From NCBI GenBank assembly GCA_011033025.1, contig WFMF01000416.1:1-64000 (forward strand): a DNA stretch of 64,000 bases, in the 5' to 3' direction. This document shows, piece by piece, positions 38,301 through 42,242 of this stretch (its first letter is position 1; the number at the start of each line of letters is the position of its first letter). The notes under the pieces are model-generated. The model worked only from the letters and a program-made list of their open reading frames with translations. It was not told where the DNA came from and ran no database searches. The translations under genes were made by a program, and so were the position numbers. The stretch comes from Beroe forskalii (Eukaryota; Ctenophora; Nuda; Beroida; Beroidae).

Positions 38301-41300
38301 TAATTCATCATTCGATCCTAAACTTTTAAAAATTATAATTTAAGAAAAATTCGAAATGTAAAATTGAAAAACTTCTGCTCCCTCAGACGGCAGGGTTGGA
38401 TCTGATGCGGAACTAGCAGCTGGATTAGGTGGATCAGGGGACGAAGGAGACGGTGGTTGGGATGTGGATGACGACATAGAGCTGCCTCCTGATCTGGATA
38501 TTGCTGTGTCCACAGTCACTGGAGGGAGTTATGTGCCCCCCGCCATTGGGACCAGCACTGCTAAGGTTGGTATTACAACAAGAGGTGTTTAAGTTGCTGA
38601 GATTCGTTCCCATCCACATTAGGCCTGCAGGGCCCCCTGTAGTTGGAGGTCCCGCGCTGGGGTGTCTGTCTGAATCTCATGCAGATCAGTTCCCCGTTTA
38701 GTAGTTGCCGGTCAACTCGCACTCGATTTGGCCAATATCCAATGAACTCGTTGGTTAGCTTATACGACGATGACCCTTGATTTCATCTTGCCTATCATCC
38801 AGGAAATTCCTTATTTTGGAGTCCATCTCTAACCGAGTATTACTAATTATTTTGTGTTTTAACTGCCCACACCTTCAGAGATGGGCTGATAACTCACAGT
38901 TTGCCGTTGACCATCTGATGAGTGGTGCGGTGGACTCAGCGATGAGACTCATGGACGATCAAGTGGGAGTGGTCGACTTCAAACCTTACAAATCTCTGTT
39001 CAGTTGGAGATAACCTTAAAACGTTACAATAACCACTTTGTTGGGCGTTATTGCGGAGTTTTCTAACTTTTGTCGTCCAAATTCCTAATAGTTAAGGATG
39101 GGTAACACCCGTCTTATAATATCTAAGGGGGCAACAATTATTTTAAACAAAATTAACTGAAAATCGTTATAAAATTATGTAAATTACTGTTTGTTGAAAG
39201 CCCAAGGTTTTCTGTGTACATCACACATCTAAACGCCCCTCCTCCCCAAATCTCTGTTCCTGCAAGTGATGGGTCGTGGGGCTGTGTGTTTGCCTGGACT
39301 ACCCTGTCAGGCACCTATGTACGCTTACCCACCCCGAAACCTGGCGGAGAACAGCCCCAAGAACACCCTCCCGAGGAAATACATCAAGCTAACCGACCTG
39401 GTGGATCAGCTGCAGGTTAGTGGGTTGAGAGGGGTGTTAGTGGGGGGTGTTAGTGGGGGTAGAGGGGTGTTAGTTGGGGTAGAGGGGTGTTAGAGGGGTA
39501 TAAGTTGGGGTAGTTAGGGTAAGGGGTGTTACCCCTTTAGTTCCCGCGGATATTGCAATTCGCATTCTGCTTCTTGCTTTTAAGTGTTGTTCTGATTAAA
39601 GTTAACATTATGTTTGAAGCCTCTAAAAGTCTAATAAAAGCCTCTATACAGTTGAACAGTTGATATAACACTCTTCATCCTTTCCAGGCGGGTTACCAGC
39701 TCACTACGAGTGGTAAATTCAGCGAAGCAGTGGACAAGTTCCACGCCATTCTCCTCTCCGTTCCCATGCTGGTCGTGGAAACCAAGGAGGAAATGAACGA
39801 GGTAGGTTGAGAGAGGTTTTACCCATTTGAGAGAGGTTCTACCCATATGTGTGCACATGGATCGATAGAAAGATCCGTTGAAAGAACGCGCAACGTCGAA
39901 AGATCAAGCACAGTGTGACTGGTGAAATTCCATCCATTGAGAGACCATATTTTCCATGGAATATACTAGATGTTTGATAAAATGAGAATTGGAAATTGCA
40001 CACTTTTAAAATAAGGACTCTTCACTCCTCCGCAGGCGATACAACTGATGGGCATATGTCGAGAGTACATCCTCGGGTTGCAGATGGAACTGGCCCGGAA
40101 GGAACTCCCTCGCCGAACTGTCGAAGATCAGATTCGTTATACGTGGATTTATAGACACTTCCCCACTTTCATCCTCCTAGACATGAGTTTGCCCTCCAAT
40201 AAAAGCCCTACCTCAGAATAATGGAACCCTCACCTTGAGATAACCCAATATTTGAAGGATCCTGGGTGTGAGAGGTTTCAAATTTGCGACATTTTCGGGG
40301 CTCCCATACTTGCCAGCCCCATTGAGTTATACATTTCAGATTCGTATCTGTGAACTAGCAGCTTACTTCACCCACTGTAATCTCCAACCGATGCACTTGA
40401 TACTGACACTCAGAACCGCTGTTAGCTTGTTCTACAAGTTGAAGAACAGAGGAACACTAACAATGTCAGAAGACAAAAAAACCGGATACAATGTTTGATG
40501 AAATTATGGTTGTAATTTGGGCGGGTCGAACTCCTACGCGCGGGAGTTTCCTTGCGCGGCGTAATCGTGCGCGGCAAGTGAGCCGCGCACGATTAAGCCG
40601 CGCAAGGAAACTCCCGCGCGTAGGAGTTTGACACCCCACCGTAATTTGTCGAATATTTAAATTCATTCTGCTATCTCTGTTTTTTTTTCTTTCTGCTATC
40701 ATCGACATCACTAATTGTAACCAAACATCATATTTTCAGTTGAAGAACTTCAAAACGGCAGCTTCCTTCGCACAACGTCTTATCGACCTGGGTCCTAAGC
40801 CGGACATAACAACCCAGATGCGGAAGATACTTGCGGCATGCGAGAAGAATCCGACTGATGAACACCGGGTGACTTACGATCAACACAACCCATTCGTGTT
40901 GTGCGCTAAGTCGTACACTCCGATTTATAGGTGGGTGGAAGAAACTGTCTGTTTCAATTTCCTTTTGTATTGCAAAATCCTACTTCCAGTTCAGATAGAA
41001 GTTTCTACTTCCTTCAATTAAATTCAGATGAAGTTTGAACTAACTGGGTAAATTCCGATTGGCTTCTTAGTATCATCAGATGTTCAAAAGTGGCGGTTCG
41101 AAGTTCGAACTGCAATTTTGTGTGCGCGGCGTAAGTGTGCGCGGCGTACAGACATGTTATTTAATTTCATAATTCATGTCTTTAAGTTTACGCCGCGCAC
41201 AAAAACTTCAGTTCGAACTGTCACCGTAAGAGCGTAACTTTTAATGATACCTGATCCTTGTAACAGGGGTAAAGCGCTAGAGCGGTGTCCGCTATGCGCC

Positions 41301-41630
41301 GCTAACTACATTCCCGAGATGAAGGGTCAAGTGTGCTCCGTATGCAAGGTATGTATTCCCTCACGGATTGCCGGAGATTAATTGGTCAATTTTACAGTTA
41401 TCACTATCAGTAATTTACAGCACATTGCCAAAAGAGTCCACCAGGATTTCGGGGGCGCGTTTGCTCGGTGTACCAAAAAATCAGTTTACAGAATTTCAGT
41501 TTCACATATCATTGAAATATCATTTTTGATATACTTCGTACTTGATACTTATCAAATATCACCATCTCAGGTATCCGAGATCGGCAAAGAATCTATTGGA
41601 CTCCGTATCTGCCCCAACCAGTTCAGATAG
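513..41630 (+). CDS. COPA: Coatomer subunit alpha (alpha-COP), 27-exon gene
   Basis: Alpha-COP is the large subunit of the COPI coat that forms vesicles at the Golgi for retrograde and intra-Golgi traffic; its WD40 propeller binds dilysine cargo and its C-terminus binds epsilon-COP. Translated exons align almost end to end with animal alpha-COP, from [14 protein letters not shown] to the C-terminal [10 protein letters not shown] and stop. Exons read: 513-552, 787-974, 1182-1339, 1494-1636, 1779-1919, 2176-2329, about 2457-3326 (broken), 4468-4647, 5343-5455, 30867-30982, 31159-31331, 31827-31933, 32762-32869, 34774-34920, 35917-36003, 37141-37243, 37517-37695, 37924-38128, 38387-38565, 38879-39002, 39267-39415, 39688-39801, 40036-40131, 40340-40438, 40740-40930, 41267-41348, 41571-41630. 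Phases agree at almost every junction. Exceptions are exon 7 and several junctions needing non-GT-AG ends. The start is the ATG at 513, matching the conserved N-terminus. Confidence 0.95.
1920..2050 (+). repeat. ACCGGTTACC repeat at intron 5 donor (copy 1)
   Basis: Starts at the donor GTGAGTAGCAAACGACCGG and continues with GGTTACCATTTCTCAAT and alternating CCGGTT/CGGTTT motifs. Related copies lie at 4648-5005 and 32320-32410. Confidence 0.75.
2457..3326 (+). pseudogene. COPA: COPA exon 7: scrambled and partly duplicated
   Basis: This interval should encode the next WD40 blade and the link to exon 8. An acceptor at 2456 opens LWDLNKRN, but a stop follows at once. A second frameshifted copy of the same 27-30 bp lies at about 2704-2733. 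[13 protein letters not shown] fragment is at about 2803-2838. KDRFLRK coding occurs near 2890-2912 and again near 3061-3083. A GKDVAV segment occurs three times (about 2990, 3190 and 3287). The expected blade core around RFWVLAAHP is absent. C- and G-rich spacer separates the pieces. No single frame or splice pattern rebuilds the exon. It may be an assembly or haplotype artefact, a decayed allele, or an exon split by several unusual introns. Confidence 0.6.
3958..4072. repeat. 53-60 bp tandem duplication in intron 7
   Basis: A segment with AAGCAGTGG, GGCTTAGTTTTGT and GAGAAATC is present twice in a row, with a few substitutions, ending each time near ATATCCAG. Confidence 0.7.
4468..5455 (+). 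CDS. COPA: COPA exons 8-9
   Basis: Exon 8 (4468-4647) encodes the conserved [14 protein letters not shown] and a Ser/Gly/Asn-rich stretch. Exon 9 (5343-5455) encodes [17 protein letters not shown] and the start of the second propeller. The reading frames only join if exon 8 ends at 4647, one base before the GT of CGTAAG. Its donor would then be CG rather than GT. A substituted or inserted base at that spot would explain it equally well. An alternative acceptor at 5361 would keep a GT donor but drop six residues. A 40-45 bp copy of the exon 8 end recurs in the following intron at about 4755-4795. Confidence 0.85.
4648..5005 (+). repeat. ACCGGTTACC repeat at exon 8 donor (copy 2)
   Basis: Begins right at the exon 8 donor (CGTAAGAGTAGCAAACGACTGG). 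The 5' end AGCAAACGACTGGTTACCA is echoed in inverse near 4990-5012 (TGGTAACCGTTTGTTTCC), so the unit is roughly foldback. It encloses a second copy of the exon 8 end at about 4755-4795. Confidence 0.7.
5690..5784. mobile_element. AGGCGGTT MITE, copy a
   Basis: Inverted ends (AATAGGCGGTT and ACCGCCTATTT) around a core carrying TGACGTCA. Confidence 0.75.
7190..7260. promoter_or_regulatory. GTTACCATGGTAAC palindromes (RFX X-box-like)
   Basis: The perfect palindrome GTTACCATGGTAAC occurs at 7209-7222 and 7237-7250, with near copies around it. This matches the consensus bound by RFX factors, two GTTRCC half-sites in inverse. The cluster could also be a short tandem repeat without function. Confidence 0.4.
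7319..7520. repeat. 36-bp tandem repeat with TGACGTCA (CRE) cores
   Basis: About five units of ATGACRTCATCAGTTCACTT and ATCAGAACTCTGTCTAG. The array runs into the last zinc-finger exon: the end of its coding sequence and its stop codon (7501) are read from repeat-like sequence. Confidence 0.8.
7501..14291 (-). CDS. Two-finger C2H2 zinc-finger protein nested in COPA intron
   Basis: Eleven exons on the minus strand join in phase into 656 codons: 14291-13977, 13128-13018, 12734-12610, 12305-12072, 11861-11776, 11603-11477, 9538-9400, 8969-8842, 8663-8466, 8172-8019, 7856-7501. The first usable ATG is at 14289. Its exon begins two bases earlier at an acceptor, so a 5' exon further up is likely. 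In order the protein shows a His/Ser-rich start, a hydrophobic helical stretch (about residues 77-125), a Gly/Met-rich run (206-234), two C2H2 fingers (302-323 and 344-365), and a Ser/Pro/Thr-rich tail with four copies of a short Tyr-containing motif. The C-terminus has IKME, a sumoylation-type site. It is probably a nuclear DNA-binding regulator; I do not recognise the family. The intron between exons 3 and 4 appears GA-AG. Confidence 0.85.
7865..8000. repeat. AATC/AGTC simple repeat in zinc-finger intron 10
   Basis: Tetranucleotide-like AATCAATCAGTC variants fill the intron between the last two zinc-finger exons. Confidence 0.8.
8019..8663 (-). CDS. Zinc-finger exons 9-10: Ser/Pro-rich tail with Tyr-motif repeats
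   Basis: Exon 9 (8663-8466) is a Ser/Thr/Pro-rich linker ending in [20 protein letters not shown]. Exon 10 (8172-8019) starts with a comparable [15 protein letters not shown] and then goes back to Ser/Pro. The last exon has two more related segments, [13 protein letters not shown] and [15 protein letters not shown]. Together these look like four degenerate copies of a short amphipathic motif spaced by disordered linkers. Confidence 0.75.
8985..9400. repeat. G-rich minisatellite between zinc-finger exons 7 and 8
   Basis: About nine imperfect units of GGGGTTAGGGGTCAGAAC plus CCCATATCAT, roughly 40-45 bp each. It fills the intron almost to both splice sites. The G-runs could form quadruplexes on the plus strand. 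The resemblance to telomeric TTAGGG looks coincidental. Confidence 0.85.
9400..9538 (-). CDS. Zinc-finger exon 7: second C2H2 finger
   Basis: Encodes [20 protein letters not shown] then HILHLH: C344-X2-C347-X12-H360, with H363 or H365 as the last ligand. The two fingers share the unusual core F-x-W-[KR]-x-NMNRHI, which suggests a duplicated pair recognising related sites. The donor is GTGAGT, and a G-rich minisatellite begins directly after it. Confidence 0.9.
9748..9994. mobile_element. Foldback MITE with TTAA ends
   Basis: Long imperfect inverted repeat. The left arm CGCATTTGAGTAGTGCCGGC pairs with the right arm GCCGGCACTATTCAAATGCG. The inner arms CAACTTTGATTTGACCT and AGGTCATATCAAAGTTTTG also pair. 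TTAA flanks both ends, as expected of a TTAA-targeting family. There is no coding capacity. Confidence 0.75.
11008..11105. mobile_element. AGGCGGTT MITE, copy b
   Basis: GAGAAATAGGCGGTT and AACCGCCTATTTCT face each other around ATGATAATGACGTCAT. It lies in the zinc-finger gene, between exons 6 and 7. Confidence 0.8.
11477..11603 (-). CDS. Zinc-finger exon 6: first C2H2 finger
   Basis: Encodes [20 protein letters not shown] and SVTH: C302-X2-C305-X12-H318-X4-H323. The linker that follows (LMKPKPTIK) is split by an intron from the next finger. The exon is bounded by a canonical donor (GTAACT) and by an acceptor whose TCCTCCCCCAG is repeated at the preceding donor. Confidence 0.9.
11604..11775 (-). 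mobile_element. Intron-sized element between zinc-finger exons 5 and 6
   Basis: This 172-bp GT-AG intron is bounded by identical 11-bp TCCTCCCCCAG copies (exon side 11776-11786, acceptor side 11604-11614). It has short inverted ends (GGTTGTTA and TAACAACC). An internal AGTACGGC/GCCGTACT pair can form a hairpin. The layout resembles a MITE-derived intron. Confidence 0.55.
14295..14480. repeat. AACAGGAGTTAAG minisatellite upstream of zinc-finger exon 1
   Basis: Imperfect 10-14 bp units. On the minus strand they read as pyrimidine-rich ACTCCTGTT and merge into the acceptor CCTGTTTGCAG of the first recognised zinc-finger exon. Confidence 0.75.
14481..17000. other. Intronic, no gene seen
   Basis: AT-rich intron sequence with a partial AGGCGGTT MITE at about 15100-15173. 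Short open frames here look random. A 5' exon of the zinc-finger gene may lie in this stretch or further up, but none can be assigned. Confidence 0.4.
15100..15173. mobile_element. AGGCGGTT MITE, partial
   Basis: TGTGACGTCATTATCAT followed by CTAACCGCCTATTTCTCA; only one terminus is kept. Confidence 0.65.
17050..17130. promoter_or_regulatory. E-box/CCAAT cluster 1
   Basis: CCAATCAG at 17055, the palindrome GTCACGTGAC at 17076-17085 and GCACGTGAC near 17118. This resembles CLEAR/USF-type E-boxes combined with an NF-Y box. Confidence 0.45.
18495..18785. repeat. (GA)n tract and GGA-rich stretch
   Basis: A clean GA run at about 18496-18523 and GGA/AGG-rich DNA at 18700-18785. GA runs can bind GAGA-type factors, but no function is shown. 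Confidence 0.7.
19225..19390. promoter_or_regulatory. E-box/CCAAT cluster 2, GC-rich
   Basis: GTCACGTGAC at 19232-19241, a second GTCACGTGA at 19252, a third CACGTG at 19329-19334, and CCATTGG at 19311 and 19352 (inverted CCAAT), in a locally GC-rich patch. Of the four clusters it looks the most like a promoter. It lies about 5 kb upstream of zinc-finger exon 1 on that gene's strand. Confidence 0.45.
20724..20815. mobile_element. AGGCGGTT MITE, copy c (diverged)
   Basis: GAGAAATAGGCAG and TAAACGGCTATTTC ends around GATAATGATGTCAT; both ends carry substitutions. Confidence 0.65.
20957..21058. mobile_element. AGGCGGTT MITE, copy d
   Basis: The best preserved copy: GCGCACGAGAAATAGGCGGT and its inverse ACCGCCTATTTCTCGCGTGC. 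Confidence 0.85.
21180..21480. repeat. Tandem ~100-bp repeat, three units
   Basis: Units contain AGCAATCAATAAAACA, TAAACCTTCCGTAAACC, AAAGCAGCACTGTTTA and GGGTTAGTCGGTTTTT, repeated three times with indels. Confidence 0.85.
21915..22130. promoter_or_regulatory. E-box/CCAAT cluster 3 with tandem duplication
   Basis: AGCCAATCAG near 21921 and GACCAATGAG near 21964. Then a duplicated module, CGTGACCATGATTCT then CTGATTGGCTCGTC, at about 22047-22082 and 22089-22124. The second copy is preceded by TCACGTGAC. Confidence 0.45.
23241..23581. repeat. Tandem duplication, ~145-190 bp units
   Basis: Both units start AAACCTATGAAAACTATGAA, pass through GCAGATTTCAA and end ACTGTTCARYGATTCCCTAT. They diverge by indels. 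Confidence 0.8.
24110..24195. promoter_or_regulatory. E-box/CCAAT cluster 4
   Basis: AGATTGGCCGAT, GTCACGTGG, CTGATTGGTTG and GTCACGTGAC within 85 bp, the same combination as clusters 1-3. Confidence 0.45.
25250..25325. mobile_element. AGGCGGTT MITE, partial
   Basis: GTGACGTCATTATCAAGG and GAGCCGCCTATTTCTCG; the left terminus is missing. Confidence 0.65.
25601..25698. mobile_element. AGGCGGTT MITE, copy e
   Basis: CACACGAGAAATAGGCGGG and ACCGCCTATTTTTCTCGTGC ends around ATGACATCATTATCATAGCT. Its core matches copy f closely. Confidence 0.85.
27269..27344. repeat. Dispersed repeat, copy 1 of 2
   Basis: Shares ACAAACCACAGTACAGA, GTGCTGT and TGATCAATCCATGTCTCTAT with 58423-58501 at high identity. 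It is probably a fragment of a transposon or SINE. Confidence 0.8.
27623..27696 (-). tRNA. Degenerate tRNA-like element (SINE head or tRNA relic)
   Basis: On the minus strand a 74-base unit has a perfect 7-bp acceptor stem (TCAGTGG with CCACTGA), an A-box-like TGGTGTAGTGG and a B-box-like GAGTTCGAATCCC. The anticodon arm does not fold into a normal 5-bp stem with a 7-base loop, and the T-stem has a mismatch. A tRNA-derived SINE or a dead tRNA is therefore more likely than a working gene. Confidence 0.45.
30867..32869 (+). CDS. COPA: COPA exons 10-13: second propeller and linker
   Basis: Exon 10 (30867-30982) encodes [15 protein letters not shown]; exon 11 (31159-31331) encodes [14 protein letters not shown]; exon 12 (31827-31933) encodes [20 protein letters not shown]; exon 13 (32762-32869) encodes [10 protein letters not shown] and [15 protein letters not shown]. 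Exon 10 follows the 25.4-kb intron. Phases fit throughout, except that exon 12 to 13 requires exon 12 to end at 31933, giving a GG-AG intron. Using the GT one base downstream would shift the frame and hit a stop. The intron after exon 12 opens directly into a C-rich repeat also present around exon 7. Confidence 0.9.
31940..32296. repeat. C/G-rich hairpin repeat after COPA exon 12
   Basis: A run of Cs is followed by TAAGAGGGGGCC. Two related modules (about 31975-32040 and 32229-32296) contain TAGTTTTCAAAAGG and mirror-image CCCC/GGGG tracts able to pair. The opening CATGGGACTACACG also occurs near 3232. Confidence 0.7.
32320..32410 (+). repeat. ACCGGTTACC repeat (copy 3)
   Basis: GTTAGCAAACGACCGGTAAC followed by CATTTCTCAATAAATCCGG, close to copies 1 and 2. 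It lies inside the COPA intron after exon 12, not at a splice site. Confidence 0.7.
32996..34590. other. COPA intron 13 interior
   Basis: AT-rich with no exon recognised. It includes CTGATAATGACGTCATC near 33349 and a tRNA T-arm-like hairpin CCGGGTTCAAGTCCCGG near 34207. No matching acceptor stem is found for the latter. Confidence 0.4.
34584..34625 (+). repeat. Echo of COPA exon 14 start inside the preceding intron
   Basis: GCTATTTAGTCAGGTGCTGC then ATATGGTAAGAACCGCC closely matches the true acceptor and exon start at 34760-34798. The copy includes its own AG but decays after about 40 bases. Confidence 0.75.
34774..38565 (+). CDS. COPA: COPA exons 14-19: alpha-solenoid
   Basis: Exons 34774-34920, 35917-36003, 37141-37243, 37517-37695, 37924-38128 and 38387-38565 encode the helical repeat region that pairs with beta'-COP in the coat. 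Landmarks are [14 protein letters not shown] and [73 protein letters not shown] and the acidic [17 protein letters not shown]. All junctions are GT-AG and in phase. The intron before 34774 is bounded by 15-bp near-identical repeats and holds a further copy of the exon start at about 34584-34625. Confidence 0.93.
35322..35412. mobile_element. Palindromic hairpin element in COPA intron 14
   Basis: GGCAGTCTTGAACTATC at the left is the inverse of GATAGTTCAAGACTGCC at the right, with inner GGCTAGCC/GCCGGC arms. There is no coding sequence and no clear target duplication. Confidence 0.8.
36175..36860. mobile_element. Multi-hairpin element in COPA intron 15
   Basis: Nested stems: ATATAGAGCCCTGC/GCAGGGCTCTATAT, TATTTAAATGTC/GACATTTAAATA and GAGCAATTTTGATCAAAC with its inverse near 36720-36745. 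The outer TACTTTAGAGG and CCTCTAAAGTA pair across 36177-36361. It is a probable foldback transposon. Confidence 0.6.
38879..41630 (+). CDS. COPA: COPA exons 20-27: C-terminal domain with zinc-ribbon
   Basis: Exons 38879-39002, 39267-39415, 39688-39801, 40036-40131, 40340-40438, 40740-40930, 41267-41348 and 41571-41630 encode the conserved C-terminal domain that binds epsilon-COP. Landmarks are [99 protein letters not shown] and EKNPTDEH. The end carries CPLC, 12 residues, then CSVC: a complete four-cysteine knuckle, as in plant alpha-COP but degenerate in vertebrates. Introns 40132-40339 and 40439-40739 lack GT-AG ends. The stop TAG is at 41628-41630. Confidence 0.93.
39416..39532. repeat. 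G-rich minisatellite at COPA exon 21 donor
   Basis: GGGGTGTTAGTGGGG-type units start at the donor itself (GTTAGTGGG), so donor and repeat share sequence. It could form G-quadruplexes in the transcript. Confidence 0.85.
40520..40640. mobile_element. 121-bp MITE with 8-bp target duplication
   Basis: Near-perfect inverted repeat (CTCCTACGCGCGGGAGTTTC with its inverse, then CTTGCGCGGC) flanked by direct GTAATTTG at 40512-40519 and 40641-40648. It sits inside the COPA intron between exons 24 and 25. The 8-bp duplication suggests hAT-type mobilisation. Confidence 0.85.
41090..41225. mobile_element. Inverted-repeat MITE in COPA intron 25
   Basis: AGTTCGAACTG near the left end and CAGTTCGAACTGT at the right, with TGTGCGCGGCGTAA facing TTACGCCGCGCACA. 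GC-rich arms resemble the 40520-40640 element. No target duplication is clear. Confidence 0.75.
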
Positions 41631-42242
41631 ATGATATGCCTGCGCAAGCAAACCATGATTATTTTTAATTACTGACACTACTTTAATTTAGTGGACACTA
41701 AAGATTTAGCTGAAAATTTAATTTTGCACCTGGAAACGAAAACGATGCGAGTACATCGTACAAACTTCTGATGAAAATCTGCTTAATTGATACTTATATC
41801 ATTATATCATTGACTTGATACTTGTTTTTTTCGAAAATGTTTCATGTATTTGAAACTCCATTTTAGATGCAGTAATCCTTTCTTCTCATTGTTTTCATTT
41901 AAATTTTACGTCATTTTGACACGGCTCGGAATCATTGATAAAATTATATGTTATTTGGTCGTATAGCATAGTTGTCAGACGTTGTCTGACCCCTTCGCTT
42001 TCGGCGGGCAACGTCTGACAATAGCATAGCTCATAAGCAATTGCATCACTGGAGCTAATTTCAAATTTAGAAAGTATTGATTGTAAAACATTAAGTAGCA
42101 CAATTTAATGGAAAGTTAGGAAACTGTTTAAGTGAACATGTAAGTTACCCTATGATGATATAACGATAATTCAACTTGTTAATGTTGTGATAATATGCTA
42201 AATTTATTGAACATGCTGGTATGATTTGTAAATGCTAGTTAT
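41631..42242. other. Downstream of COPA
   Basis: AT-rich with no gene. Apart from the micro-MITE I see nothing distinct; a polyadenylation signal could not be assigned. Confidence 0.4.
41972..42021. mobile_element. 50-bp micro-MITE with 8-bp target duplication
   Basis: Perfect 13-bp terminal inverted repeats TTGTCAGACGTTG and CAACGTCTGACAA enclose 24 bp. TAGCATAG flanks it on both sides (41964-41971 and 42022-42029). A diverged relative lies at about 53386-53416 on the minus strand. Confidence 0.85.
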
